Assembly: GCF_000346465.2 (NCBI RefSeq)
Contig: NC_034015.1
Span: 4,185,882 to 4,249,881, forward strand
Direction: 5' to 3'
DNA: 64,000 bases
Source of the DNA: Prunus persica
Taxonomy: Eukaryota > Streptophyta > Magnoliopsida > Rosales > Rosaceae
How positions within the stretch are numbered: the stretch's first letter is position 1; each line of letters starts with the position of its first letter. The translations under genes were made by a program, and so were the position numbers. Below, piece by piece: positions 11,023-22,999 of the stretch. The notes below the pieces were generated by a model, which was not told the origin of the DNA, did not search any database, and worked only from the letters and a program-made list of their open reading frames with translations.

Positions 11023-11079
11023 TTTTGGTGGCTGCTGTCTGGATGGTTTAAGGGGCCGTTTAGGCTCCCCTAAACTCTC

Positions 11080-11925
11080 TTAAACATTCCTAAACTTTGG
11101 CAACAGTGTAGGTAGACTGTCCAATGCATGAATGTACTCAAGAACACCTTCGTGTTCAGAATATGTCCCAAGTTCCCCTTGTAAAATATGCAACAACTGA
11201 TCTGTTTTTGAACTGGCATAAAAACTGTCTTGAACCATACTGTCTACCACGTCAATGCGCATACATTCTTGCTGTTCAGCAGGATGTTTCGCTGCCTCAA
11301 ACAAATTAAACTCCACAGATTGGTCATGAACCCGTAAAGTCAATGTTCCAGCTTCCACATCAATTAAAGTCCTAGTTGTTGCCATAAACAGCCTCCCCAA
11401 AATAATAGGTGTTTGAAGGTCTTCGTCCTTGTCTAGTACCACAAAATCTGCCGATAGATAAAGATTATCAACCTTAATAATTAGATCTTCAATAACACCT
11501 CTTGGATAAGTGATTGAACGGTCAGCCAGTTGCAGTATAAGTGATGTAGGCTTTAAATCTCCTTGCCCCAATCGCTGGAAAACAGAAAAAGGCATCAAAT
11601 TAATATTTGCACCCAAATCAATTAAAGCACTTTTAAAATTAGAATTTCCAATAGTACAAGAGATATTAAAACTCCCAGGATCTTTTTTCTTTGGTGGCAG
11701 TTTGTGTAGCAAAACTGCGTTGCATTGTTATGTCAAAATGACTTTGTCCAAATCTACAAGCTTCTTTTTGCTGCTGCAAACTTCTTTCAAAAATTTGATA
11801 TATGATGGAATTTTCTTGATTGCATCCTGCAATGGAATGCTGATTTGAACCTTGGATAATGTCTGCATAAAGTCCATGAGTTGTTGATCCCTTGCTTTAG
11901 GAATTACACGTTCAGGATAGGGCAA
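11080..11925 (-). pseudogene. Athila-type retropepsin protease region, broken
   Basis: The stretch 11712-11080 encodes the aspartic protease: KKDPGSFNISCTIGNSNFKS, then ALIDLGANINLMPFSVFQRL with the active-site D-L-G, and ILGRLFMATTRTLIDVEAG as the flap and C-terminal part. A stop separates it from 11925-11728 (PSYIKFLKEVCSSKKKLVDL), the gag-protease linker normally in the same polyprotein. In the active-site motif Asn replaces the usual Ser/Thr after DLGA. The downstream part (SVEFNLFEAAKHP) leads toward RT. Confidence 0.82.
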
Positions 11926-11952
11926 TGGAGGGTCATAAACACACAGTAAAAC

Positions 11953-13369
11953 CTATTTTGGGACAGTTTCGGGATCTACCAGATTATGTTTTTTTGCAAT
12001 TTTGGCAGGTTCTGCTATTGCAAAATTTTCTGCATCATCCTCCACTGCTAGCTGCATTTCAATTCTATTTTCAAGATTGTCATAGCTTTTTCCACATCGT
12101 AAAAGTCCGAACAACGTTGTAATATTCACGTCCTCTTGGATTAGACACTGTTTGACTAGGAAATTTGCCATTTTCTCTGTCTAAAATCTGTGCAGCTAGC
12201 TGTCCAAATTGTTGCTCCAAACTTTTAATTGATGCTTCAACATTTTGAAATCTTTGATTGTTGCCCTCGATGAATGATTGAGTTGTTGCTACCAATTTAG
12301 CAAGCTGATCATCCAAAGTTGGTTTGGATGGAGCAAATGGTCTTTGTGCATGCGGTAATGGTTTTGCATTATTCTGATTGTCACCCCATTTTAAATTAGG
12401 GTGATCCCTCCATCCTGGATTGTAATGAGTGGCATATGCATCATTCCTAGGCCTTTGATAGTTGTTCATCATATTAACACATTGCTTAACAAGCTCTGAG
12501 TAGGATTCTTTATTCGGGTAGCCCATTATATTGTGTGTAGTCATGCTGCAGATAGTGCAAACTGTTGTTGCAGGTGGTTGCTGCTGTGTAGAACTTGCTA
12601 TCTGTTGTAAAATAATGTCAAACTTCGCATCAATTTTCTTCTCCATTTGCGCCATTTGTGCAGACATGTTAGGAGATCCTGTTGATAACTCAAAAATTCC
12701 CACTTTCTGTGAATGTTCTGTTGCCCATTGCTGAGAATCTGTAGCCATCATATCAAATAATTCAAAGGCCTCTCTTGCAAATTTGTTCGACAACAAACCC
12801 CCAGCTGATGCATTCACATGGCTTTTAGAAGTAGGATTAAGCCCATCAAAGAAAATATTCATTTGTGTATCTGCATCAATATTAGCATGTGGACACTTTA
12901 TGTACATCTCTGTATATCTCTCCCATGCTTCATGAAACTTTTCATTAGGCTTCTGTGTGAATGTCAAAATCTTCCTATTGTAATTCAATGTCTTGGATGC
13001 TGGATAATATTTGTTCAGGAATGTGTGTAATTGTTGCCAAGTAGTAATGCTATTAGCTGGTAGAGTGAACAACCAAGTTTCTGCCTTGTCTTTCAAAGTG
13101 AAAAGGAAAAGACGCAACTTAATAGCTTCGGCAGAAAAACCCCTAATCAAAATATTTTTGCAACCCACAAGAAATTTTGCAATATGTATGTTCGCATCTT
13201 CATTAGGCAGCCCACCAAACGTTGGTAAAATTTCAAGCATGTGGTGCTTGATTTCAAATGTGTCTCCCGCTTCCTAGGCAGGATAGACTATACAATTAGG
13301 AACATCATTTGCACGGGCAGGTAACGACTCTCTGAGTGGTCTACCTGCTATAGGCAGTGCTAATGCCAT
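11953..13369 (-). pseudogene. Athila-type gag, broken
   Basis: The likely start is the ATG at 13369 (MALALPIAGRPLRES). A TAG stop at about 13277 interrupts it, then 13240-12080 is open for 386 codons: MLEILPTFGGLPNEDANIHI, AETWLFTLPANSITTWQQL, HEAWERYTEMYIKCPHANI (capsid-like core), a glutamine-rich spacer, then CTICSMTTHNIMGYPNKE and YNPGWRDHPNLKWGDNQNN. The C-terminal part has shifted frame (RCGKSYDNLENRIEMQLAVE in 12171-11953). This gag would form the particle that carries element RNA. The conserved Cys/His knuckle is partial (CTIC...THNIMGYP). Confidence 0.87.
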
Positions 13370-13648
13370 GTTACCCTTGTTGTCCACAAAATCCGCAAAC
13401 AAATTATGCAGAAAAGTGTCCTGTAGTGAACAGTCCCACGCCCAATTAATTTCTCGTCCCTGTCTGTGCAGTGTGCATTTTGGTTCTGAATTAAACTGTG
13501 TAACCTGTGCAATGCTGATCTGGTCTGGACCATGCAGTTTTGCAGAATCTGCAATTAAAACGAAATGGTCAATTTTATTTTTTTTTTGGGAAGAACAAAA
13601 ATAAAAATAAAAATAAGAAAAAATTTAAACAAGAATTATTTAAAATAG

Positions 13649-13666
13649 TCCCCGGCAGTGGCGCCA
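13649..13666 (-). other. Primer binding site (tRNA-Asp type)
   Basis: TGGCGCCACTGCCGGGGA on the - strand, six bases inside the CA end of the LTR. The form TGGCGCC(G/A)(T/C)TGCCGGGGA complements the 3' end of plant tRNA-Asp and is used by Athila elements (family knowledge). It fixes the LTR 3' border and the orientation. Confidence 0.88.
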
Positions 13667-13672
13667 ATTTCT

Positions 13673-15131
13673 TGATAGGATTTTTAGTATCAACACAAAT
13701 AGGGTTAATCACATGAAATACTTGCAAGAATACAAGGATATTTTCTTATAGATGCTCATGCAATGTCTTTTTCCTCAAGGACTATTTAACAATTTATGTA
13801 AAAACAAACTCTAATTAACTACTTGAAATTAAAGGTTGAGAATGATGATTCTGAAATCGTTTAATACTAAAAACAAATGTTGATTAAAAACAAATACGAT
13901 CATCAAAAAGAGTTTTTCAAAACCAATTTATAAAAACACTAGGGTTTAACCGTTACCTAGCAATCCTGTGAATTTTTACCAATTACTTATGATCTACACA
14001 TGCCACTTTGAAGGTTAGGTTTTTCTAATTTAAATTCTACTTGGAACCTCCAACATAGAATGTATATCCAACATGCAACCCGTCTGGACGTTCGGATCAA
14101 ATCTGAACATGAAAGACTCATTATGTTTTGCGAAAACCCTTTAAAAAACCATGCAACCCTTAAGACGTGGTGTTCATCTTAAGTAAAATTACAATTATTA
14201 ATCACAAGAAGCCAACATCAATTTCAAGGAACCTTCCGACCAAAATTGCATCCAAATACTTTTCTAAATATCCTAATGGTGATCAGGCATTAAGACAATT
14301 AGATAGTTTCAAACAGTGATTAACAATTCAAGTATGCATGCAATCAATCATAAGCAATTAAATAAAAATTACATATTCATGCTAAGGTTTAAGGCTTCAC
14401 CCTAGTAAAAGAAAATTAGTTACGCATATTCATAATTGAAATCATGGAGAATGTTATTAAGAAGGAAAAGAATGAAAACACCTTAAAGTCGCAAAAACTC
14501 CAAAACCCTAGCAATTGCTCTCCACAATGTCACATTCAAAAGCCAAAAAAGAAGTCCCAAATATTGCCGTGAAAATCAACTTAAATACCCCCTACAAACA
14601 AGCTGCCCCCTCCAACTTTTCTATCCCCACAAGGAAACTAATTAAAATAAAATAATACTAGGACATAAAGTCCAAATTGGACTAGGAGAATCTGTATTTA
14701 AACTGCCCAGCAATATTTTGGCCTCGAATCTCCTCCAAATCAGGCCCAAGATAGCTTGTTTTAAAGGTAAAAATATTCTGAACACTTCTCCATAAGGCCA
14801 CGAACCCATCCAAGGTCATTTTAGGCATCAAAGTGCAATAAAAGCCCAAAACGTCAATATTCCAGCACCGCACACTACTCCTTTATTTTATTGCCAGAAA
14901 ATAACCGCTTAGTAGAAAAATCTGAAATTTCGATACAATCAAGCTAAGTGACTCACGAACATCCTCCAATTGGAATTACTCCAAAATTCGTCCATTTGGT
15001 TATGTTTTGCTCTAGAGGAAATCGAAAGTCCTATAGTGGAAATATAATTCAAAGTATCAAAATTCTTTCAAAATATTAACCAAAACATACTAAGAATAGG
15101 GTTAAATATATAATATAAAATCTACTCATCA
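13673..15131 (-). repeat. 5' LTR of the Athila-type element
   Basis: 1459 bp, starting TGATGAGTAGATTTTATATT on the - strand at 15131 and ending TCCTATCA at 13673, immediately followed by the primer binding site. TG/CA ends are intact. The outer side (15132 onward) is LINE coding sequence broken at a conserved residue, which confirms the border. The other flank and LTR are missing, so no target-site duplication can be tested (5 bp on this side: TTGTC). Confidence 0.85.
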
Positions 15132-16430
15132 TTGTCCCGATGCCGTTTTATAATGGCAAAAAATTCATTTCAGTTCCATAATCTTCAAAGACTCAGCATC
15201 ATAGACTAAAAGACTGTCATCGACGAAAAATAAGTGGTTAATAGACGGTGCATAAGAGGCAATAAAAACACCGCAAACTCACACAATCAGTTTTTTGGAG
15301 TAAAGCAGAAAAACCTTTAGCCAGCATAAGGAAAAGATATGACGAACGAGGATCACCTTGGCGAAGACCCCGAGAAGGAACGATATGACCAAATGGTCTC
15401 CCCTGTAACAATAAAGAATAAGAGACAGAGGTAATATAACCCATAAGCAACTGAATAAAAAGATCAGGAAACTCCATTGTATGCATCATGCATTCCAAAA
15501 ATATCCACTCCACCCAATCTAAACCTTGGCCATATCAAGTTTTAAAATAACCTTTCGTCTCCCCATTTTTCCTCTACGCTTTAGACAATGAATAGTTTCA
15601 AATACCGCAAGAACGTTATCCAAAATCATACGATGGGGGTTGAAAGCACTTTAATATTCCGAGATGACATCCGGCATTGCTTTCTTCAACATGTTAGCAA
15701 GAACTTTGGAAATAATTTTATAAAGGACATTACAAAGACTAATAGGACAAAATTCAGTTACCCGAGAAGGTGAATTAACTTTCGGAATTAGGGCAATCAT
15801 AGTATGGTTGAAATAAGCCACCCCATCACTCCCATCAAGAACGTCCAGACAAAGTTGACAAATATCATAACAAATAATATTCCAATAGAGCTGATAAAAT
15901 AAGGCTGGAATCCGATCTAGACTTGGAGCTTTGGTCAGTCTCATAGATTTAATGGCACTTTTCACCTCCTTCAAAGTGAAAACCAGAGACAGAAAAAACT
16001 GAGCCATTTGATGAGCATAAACTGCCTCAAAATCTCGATGTTGATATTTGCACTAGCAGATGAAAATAGTCGATTATAATAATCCAAAAACACATCATCA
16101 ACCTTCATAGTATGACTCTACATGACATTGTTAGCATCCAAAATCCCTTCCATAGAATTAGTTTTTGCTCTATCTTATGAAAATAAGAGGTATTTTGATC
16201 TCCATACTTTAACCAATTAACACGACACCTCTGCCGCCAATAAATTTCATCCAATTTCAAAAACCTTTCCAACTCTGTTGAAGAAAATTGTGAACCTCCC
16301 AACATAATTTCAGCACCACTAATTAAATAATGGAGTTTTATTATTTTAGGTTCGACCAATTCGAGACGCAGTGTCTCTTAATTACAATCTCTTTCTTTAA
16401 GGAAACACCCTTTGATTCCATCATAAAGAA
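15132..16430 (-). pseudogene. LINE (non-LTR) reverse transcriptase, interrupted
   Basis: On the - strand the RT of a plant LINE ORF2 is read in several frames: IYWRQRCRVNWLKYGDQNTS (about 16250-16190), LKEVKSAIKSMRLTKAPSLD, HTMIALIPKV, FCPISLCNVLYKIISKVLAN (16007-15651), LRQGDP (about 15355) and the catalytic FVDD at 15227-15216. Stops and frameshifts are frequent. It ends at YKTASGQ next to the Athila LTR, so Athila landed inside the RT and the rest of the LINE (RNase H/zinc-finger end) is not found beyond the Athila element. The endonuclease part of a LINE on the same strand lies at 23000-24100, which is probably the same element split by later insertions. Confidence 0.82.
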
Positions 16431-18529
16431 ACATAACGTGTGTGTTTGGTTTTGCAGTTGCCCCTAAGTCGAACTTAAGGTGCCTACACCCTTGTAGGAA
16501 TCAAGCCACTCGTAATTCAAAGAATCACAATGAATAAATGACTCATTGCAAGAAAATTTTGATTTGAATTGTATTGAGAAGTGTTTGAGTGAATTTAGCT
16601 GAATAAACCAGGGATTCGATTTTGATGTGTGTTTTGGGGTGAATTTGATTAAAAATAAACTAGGAATTTTGTTTGGATTTGAGATTTGTAGGAATTTGGT
16701 TGATGTAACCAGTGGTTCACATTTGGTTGCAATTGCGCCTAATGGGATGCTAGACTGCCTACGTACCCATGACAGGATCAAACCAACATAGTTCCAAAAT
16801 TTGAAAATTCATGAATAAGTGTGGCCCACTAATTGAGAATTTGTGTTTGAGAGATTTGAATTTGATCTCATTGAAATTTGCATGGGTGGTTTTGTACCAT
16901 TTTTCTTATTGTTAATGTCCACGAAAAATATTGAGCAATTTTGATGTTTCCACTAATTTTCTACAATTAACATTTGCATTTGGACCCAAACATGTCTATG
17001 AGGATTTTAAAATTGATCCATTAACCATATAATAGGCAACTTAGGCCTCTGGGTGTTTATGTGATCACCCATTAAATATTTTGGGCTTTTGAGAACTAAT
17101 GGGTATACAACCCAATAATCTGTTTATGGGTCCTTTAATATATTTTTTATCTGTTGGCCCATGATTGGTCATCAACACAAAGCTCATCTGGTTTAGCAAA
17201 ACCAATCACAATTGAAGTAGGACTACAGAGATTGAGAACATGAAAGAATTGTAGTTTTAACAGACTTGGGGAAGAATTACACCACTGCCAAGAATTCCCC
17301 TGTATTTAGGATGCCAAACCAAATATGGCTCACCTTTAATACCACCAATTTTCTATTGCCTCATTGTCAGACTTTCTTGGAAAATATCTGAAAGGTATGA
17401 CTTTACTCTATGACTTTTCTCTTTGTAGGCCACAGTTTCTTCTATAAAAGTACAACCCCATTAATTGAAAATCAAGCCTAGAGAATCAAAGAGGCGCCTA
17501 CCTCCTCTTTTCCCCTTTCACGCCTTCTTTTTTTATATTATTATTTTTATATGCAATCAGCAAAGTTAGCACAAACCAGTCCAATCCTTTTTCATTTGCT
17601 GCCTTTCTCTCTCATTTTGTGCCCAAATTTTCATTCCTTCTTTTGTCCTTTTTTTTTTTTTTGGTTGTCTTCCTTTTTCTGTTTGTTGCTTCTATATGCA
17701 AACAACACAAAGCCAAGCCATCTAAAGTGGATGTCTTTCATCTTTGTTTTTTTTCTTTGTCTATTGTTTCTGTATGCACCAAGCCCTCTTCCAAAAAAAC
17801 GTGGTTGTCTTCCATCTCTTTTTATTTTGTCTGTTCACACACCAACACAACTCCTTTGTCTTGCTGTTTCTTTTTGTGCTGTAGCGAACCTTTTTCTATT
17901 GTCATATCCAAAACAAAACATAAGGCTTCTCTTACTTTGATTATTTGCACACAATCACCAGATGAGATTCAAGAAAAGGTGGGTTGTGTGTGGCCTCTCC
18001 TCCAAACTTCCCCATTTCCCAATGGGTCTATTTAACTCGGGATTTCATGGCTGCCATTCTTCCTTTGTTTTGACAGTTTGTGCACAAACACCAAACTAGG
18101 AATTGATACAAGAGTTGGTTGTGCAACGGGTCCTACCCCCTTCAAACCCTTTTTTTGATGTTTTATTTATGTGCAAACAATTGATTTCTTTCTATTTTTG
18201 TTTTATAGCAGCGTACTCAAAGAAATTGGTGGGCTTTTTATTTTTTATTTTTTTATTAGAAACGGAGAGAGTTGATCAGATTCTCCAAAGGCAAAGGTAT
18301 TACCCTTTTTTATTTGCATCTGTTACAGGAATAAACCCCAACACCTTTACTTCAATTCTTTTTTTCTTTGCTGTACTTGGTGGTAGAGAATTAACTTCTC
18401 ATTTTTCATTTCCAGCTTGTTCAGGAAGAGAGAAGAAGAAACAACAGGACGAAAGTAAAGACCCATTTCATTTGCTAATTGTCATGGATCTTTGAACCCA
18501 TTTTTCCAGATTTCGTTCATCCGCAGAGG
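16431..18529. repeat. LTR-like retroelement DNA within the LINE
   Basis: No coding domain. Two copies of a motif of the form tgcctac...ggatcaa...gtagttc occur (about 16475-16520 and 16740-16800). A similar motif is inside the solo LTR at about 19505-19582. The rest is T/C-rich, with long pyrimidine runs (17520-17760) that give spurious hydrophobic reading frames. Because the LINE is interrupted on both sides and the 4 kb solo LTR is nested in it, I infer this is part of another retroelement LTR spanning about 16440-18760 plus 22784-23000. Its ends and target-site duplication were not resolved. Confidence 0.4.
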
Positions 18530-18714
18530 TTCTGGGTTTCTCACCCATATGGATTTTTACATCCAATTAATTTCGGGGTAACTCACCCATGGATTTGGAT
18601 CCAAATAATTTCGTGGTTACTCACCCATGGATTTGCATCCAAATAATTTCAGGGTTTCTGACCCATGGATTTGCATCCAAGAAATTTCGGGGTTTTTCAC
18701 CCATGGATTTGTGG
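18530..18714. repeat. Minisatellite, about five 38-bp units
   Basis: A diverged tandem array with the core CACCCATGGATTTGCATCC, unit length about 38 bp, ending in AATTTCGGGG. Units differ at a few positions (CACCCATATGG in the first, GACCCATGG in the fourth). It lies 47 bp before the target site of the 4 kb solo LTR. Confidence 0.8.
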
Positions 18715-18765
18715 CATGCTATGCCTAGCCTAGAAAAGAAAATGGAGATGACAGTATACCTGTAG

Positions 18766-21700
18766 TGATAGGACCCGCCCCAAATTCCTCGAAATTCATG
18801 ACGAATCCTGTGGTATTTCCGACATCAAGCTGATGCTGGGCCCACTTACTAATGATATAGCCTCTTTTCCAAATCAAGGAAAAGAGGGATGACACTTTCT
18901 GCCAAAATTTCGGCAGAGTCTCCCCTGAAAAATGGACATTTACCAAATTTTTCACCTGTAAATATCACAATGTAAAATCTCCCAATTGACAGCATGCACA
19001 ATGGAAAAACCATCACGATTGATACCAAGATAGTTCTCATATACACCCCAAGCATTTCTCTTAAAACTTCACAAATATATAATCTCAAGTAGTCCAAGTA
19101 CTCACAATCATTCCTCTCATAAATCATGCTTTTCAATGTATAAAATGATACACCACCCAACACTATGAGATTTCATAAATAGAGTATTAGTCATGCATCA
19201 TACTAGGGTCCAATATACCAAAGTATGTATGTTTTAAGGTCTGACATCTCTAAACCTACAAGTATATTAGTGCACAATCTGAAGGAACGAGAGCCCACAA
19301 TTAACTTCCCAAAAATACTCTTCTCAAAAATACAAGTAACATAGTAAGGCTTTAATACATAAGTGCATTAACAACAAAGGTTATCTAGCTCTAAGTATAC
19401 CACCACATAATATTTAAACTTCACAAAATCATAGATTGGACAATTGAATGGAAATGTGTTAGAGCACAGGCACATAATGTAGATAATGCATAACTCTAAC
19501 AGTTTATTTTGCGACTGCACCTAGATTAGACCCCAGGCAACCTACATACCCCTTAGTGAGGGATCACCCCACACGTAGTTCTTAAATCAACAATCACGAT
19601 TAAGATAATATACAATTATTTAAAATAACGCCAACGATTAAATATAAGGGGCGTTTGGTATCCTATTCAAATAGGGAACTCAAAAACTTTAATTTTTCTT
19701 AAAAATAAGGAGTTCTTAAATCTATTTTTAAGATTCAAAAACTTGTTTGGTATGCAACTTGAAAACTGTTTTCAAATCTTAAAAATTTGAGAACTTGTGG
19801 GTTGTTAGAAGAAGAAAAAAAAATTGAAAAACATATATTTTTTAATTTTAATAATTGGGGTGTTTTTTTAGTTGTTCTTGAGTTTGAGTTTTTAAAAATT
19901 GGGCTACCAAACAGGTTTTCTTTGTTTTGGACCCAAATTCAGTTTTTGAGTTTAAAAAGTTGGATTCAAGTTGAATACCAAACAGGCCCTTAGATTCAAT
20001 TACGACATCAAATTCGACAAGGCAACCACTGAGCACTTTAATAGTTCATTTCCTTTTATCCATTCATCCTACCAACCATTCCCTATCCAGGGCATATGTT
20101 GCCGAACAACACCTTCCAAACCATGATTTCAACATTCATACCTATGCAGAGTACTCACGAAGCACAAGTTCAAGAATCTCAACTGAAAACGAATCCACAT
20201 ATATATATGTCACACCTCACACCATCATCATGTACCAGGGGAAGACAATCCAATCCGAGGATCGCTTGACTAGACCACATGAAGGAATCCTCAACAACCA
20301 TGTGGCCAGGGACGAGCAGTCCATCCGGGCACTGGGCTAACCAGCACGCATAATAGAATCCTCAATACTCGTGCGCTGTGACAAGTCCTACGCACGCAGA
20401 CTACCTAGCTATCCATTTCCATGTATCCAAGTATCCATGTCCACTGTTTCCAAGTATTAATATCCAAGGGGAGGTACATATGATAGTACACATCATGTAC
20501 CCAGGGAAACAATCCAATGCGGGAATTGTTTGGCTGAACCACAGGAAGGAATCCTCAACACCCATGTGGCCAGGGACGAGCCATCTATCCGGGGGACTGG
20601 ACTCATCAGCACACACAGCAGAATCCTCAATACTCGTGCACCTGTGACAAGTCCTACACGTGCAGACTACCCAGCTAAGGATCTACGGTAACACCCCGTT
20701 AAGGGTACTCGGGTTTCGATATACCCAAACTATATCCACAGTTTTCCAAGTATCCATCAATTCTAGAATCAGTAACCAAGGAAGCCCACACGCTGGAAAA
20801 TCCAACGCCACGTGTGGATATAGTTACCAGATAAGGTAAATATGATGGTGAAGTTTATAACCCTTATATAAATATTATAAAAATAATATTCCCTTCCTTA
20901 ATTCAATTTTCTCAAATATTTATTCATAGTATAGAAAATAAACTCTCAAGCATATATTCCATAAAGACCCAAAAATAATTCAAATAGTAATCAAAACTTG
21001 TTTACACTTAATTTCCATAAAATGCTATATTCCACAATTAAGAAAATAGACTTTCGTAAATAACCCGATATCACCCAATCCATATACTTTAATAATAATC
21101 ATAATAATATTAATTAATGATAAATAATAACCTTTAGAGATCCCATATCCTCATTAACCCATATTAAATCAATTTTCAATCAAAACTCATTATGCAAGAA
21201 ATTCCATAATAGAAGAACTAAGAACACTTAACAAAAGTCCACTTATTTACTAATAATCAGAGCCGAGACCCAAGACTCAGTTTCACAACCCATCAATCAA
21301 GTATTCTACGCTCATCCATTCCATAACTTCAATTATCAAACTAATATCCAAGAATTTCATACGATACTATAAAACAATCTCATAATCCCAACATGATCAG
21401 CATAACTCAAATACCAATCAAGACTTGTTAATAAGGTTGTTCTAGTACTCCTCGAAGGGTGAAACTACCTCGGAAGACTCACGGTCAATTGAGGGGTCAA
21501 ACTGCCCAAACTTTGTCAACAGGGCCCACAAAGCCCACGAACTCCGATTTCATATCCAAAAGTTCCTACAAGTTCAACAAAGTTTATTATATATGTCCTA
21601 CAAGTTTGGTCCGAATCGAACGGTCGGATAGCTCACGGTCACATGATCGGACGGTTACCGTTTAACCTAATCTTTGAATTATTGAACCGAAGCATCCAGG

Positions 21701-22778
21701 GCTCTGATTCATGATCCATGAATTTCTACATGATCCTAGAGGCTCCTAGATCAACATATATGCAAACGGAGTCGATCCAACGGTCTGAACATATCGAACC
21801 GGATAACGCCTAATATGCGTAATCCAATCGACAATCAAACGGTAACCAAATTTAAATCCAAGCATACCGTCATGGTTGGGATGACATGGGGATCGTTTTA
21901 GGACCAATGGGTCACCAAAACAATGCCCACGGGTTGCCACATGCGCGGGCAATGCGTGGGTGCCTAGAGTAAATTTCGGAGATTAGAAAATCTCCAAATC
22001 GCCGATCAAGGCCTATACTTACATGATCAAGACAACGAGTTGAGCAACTTTTGTTCCTGGACCATGGCCAAAAAGTGACCGGAACTTGCCGGAAACATGA
22101 GCCAAAAATCGACAAAACTTTAAGCGATAAAACGAGTTCTAAAAAGCAGAAATTGATCCAAATCAACCCAACCATTAGCTTGAACACATTGAGAGGATGA
22201 AAAATCATACCTAGATCGAAGAAATTGGTGGTCGGAATCGCCGAAACGAGAGGTGGAAGTTTTGGGTAAAAAATGACCGAATTTTCGTACTTTGTTGGCG
22301 ATATCGATGACTCTAGCAGCTGGGGAGGGGCGGGATGTAGAGAAGAGGTGGAGGCGGTTCTTTTGGTACCGGCCTTGTGGCCGAAGGTGGGAGGTGGCGG
22401 TGGCGGCCCCAAAAGTCGTCAGCTATAACCAAAGTGGGGGGCTGTCGCGTGCGAAGGGAAAACCAGGGAGAGAGAGAGAAAGGGAGATAGAAAAGAAAGG
22501 AAATCAGATTTTTAAAAACCAATTTCAAAATATATATGGTTATGTCATTATGCTTCCGTTTATCATAACTTTTTTGTTACAACTCCGATTTGAGCCCACT
22601 ACATGTCTACGGACTCATCTCGACGCGATCTATGTCATGGTCCCATTCATTTCCCAAAAATCCTTCTGGATTAAAAAGTGACTAAAATAGCCCTATCCCT
22701 GAAGGCAAAATTGTAATTTCATAATTTATTAAATTAGTTAAATTAAACGAATACTTAAATTAGGGTCGGGATGTGACA
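18766..22778 (-). mobile_element. Solo LTR, 4.0 kb, with perfect 5-bp target-site duplication
   Basis: Bounded by TG (TGATAGGACCCGCCCC) and CA (GGGTCGGGATGTGACA) on the + strand, and flanked by TGTAG on both sides (18761-18765 and 22779-22783). There is no coding domain, and no second LTR or internal region, so it is a solo LTR left by recombination between LTRs. I set the - strand because TGTCACATCCCGACCC is a familiar LTR start in plant gypsy (Tekay/Del-like) elements; this is an inference. It contains an internal 182-bp direct duplication and a conserved motif at 19505-19582. Its right 1.3 kb is repeated at 58228-59478. Reading frames inside it (for example 21912-22412) carry no recognisable domain. 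Confidence 0.88.
20229..20676. repeat. Direct duplication inside the solo LTR
   Basis: 20229-20410 and 20494-20676 are diverged copies: both run from catgtacc(c)aggg through ggaatcctcaaca, tgtggccagggacgag, aatcctcaatactcgtg and gcagacta-cc(t/c)agct. The spacing is about 265 bp. They lie in a stretch rich in AGGAATCCTCAAC-type words. Confidence 0.8.
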
Positions 22779-22783
22779 TGTAG

Positions 22784-22999
22784 CAATTTTTTTTCTTCTT
22801 TGTACTGCTTTAATTTCTCCAGCAGCTTTTTTTAATCTGTCGCCCGCTTCCTCTTTTTCTCTTTTCTTTTCTCTATTGTAGCCTTTTTATAGGCCAACTG
22901 GATAAGACTCCCTTGGACAAACAACATTTTTGAATTTCAAATAAGTGATAATTAGATTCAGCCTCCCCTTTTAGGCCTATTATCTTTTATGTTCACCAA
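22784..22999. repeat. Right flank of the solo LTR target, LTR-like
   Basis: Joining this to the sequence before 18761 across one TGTAG restores a continuous pyrimidine-rich stretch. It holds a TTTTTATAGG TATA-like element at about 22886. No coding content is seen. It leads into the LINE endonuclease segment. Confidence 0.3.

Larger units (their letters stand above)
8080..15131 (-). mobile_element. Athila-type Ty3/gypsy retrotransposon, 3' LTR missing
   Basis: A single - strand element with domains in canonical order from high to low coordinates: LTR (15131-13673), primer binding site, gag (13369-11953), protease (11712-11080), RT (11022-10164), RNase H (9989-9528), integrase (9340-8133). The gag and protease sequences (LPNEDANIHIAKFLVGC, YNPGWRDHPNLKWG, ALIDLGANINLMPFSVFQ) and the tRNA-Asp-type primer site are characteristic of the Athila lineage. 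Each domain carries stops or frameshifts, so the element is dead. The sequence below 8133 keeps only a short 3' untranslated piece (GCTGCCTCCCAATAAGTGC on +). No second LTR is found, so the 3' end was deleted. It inserted into a LINE reverse transcriptase. Confidence 0.88.

Noticed and set aside
17551..18035. Two overlapping + strand frames rich in Phe, Leu and Cys
   Set aside because: They come from long pyrimidine tracts, have no domain, and lie in LTR-like DNA.
21912..22412. 166-codon - strand frame with polyproline start
   Set aside because: Lies wholly within the solo LTR, with no domain, and is not kept in the related copy at 58228-59478.
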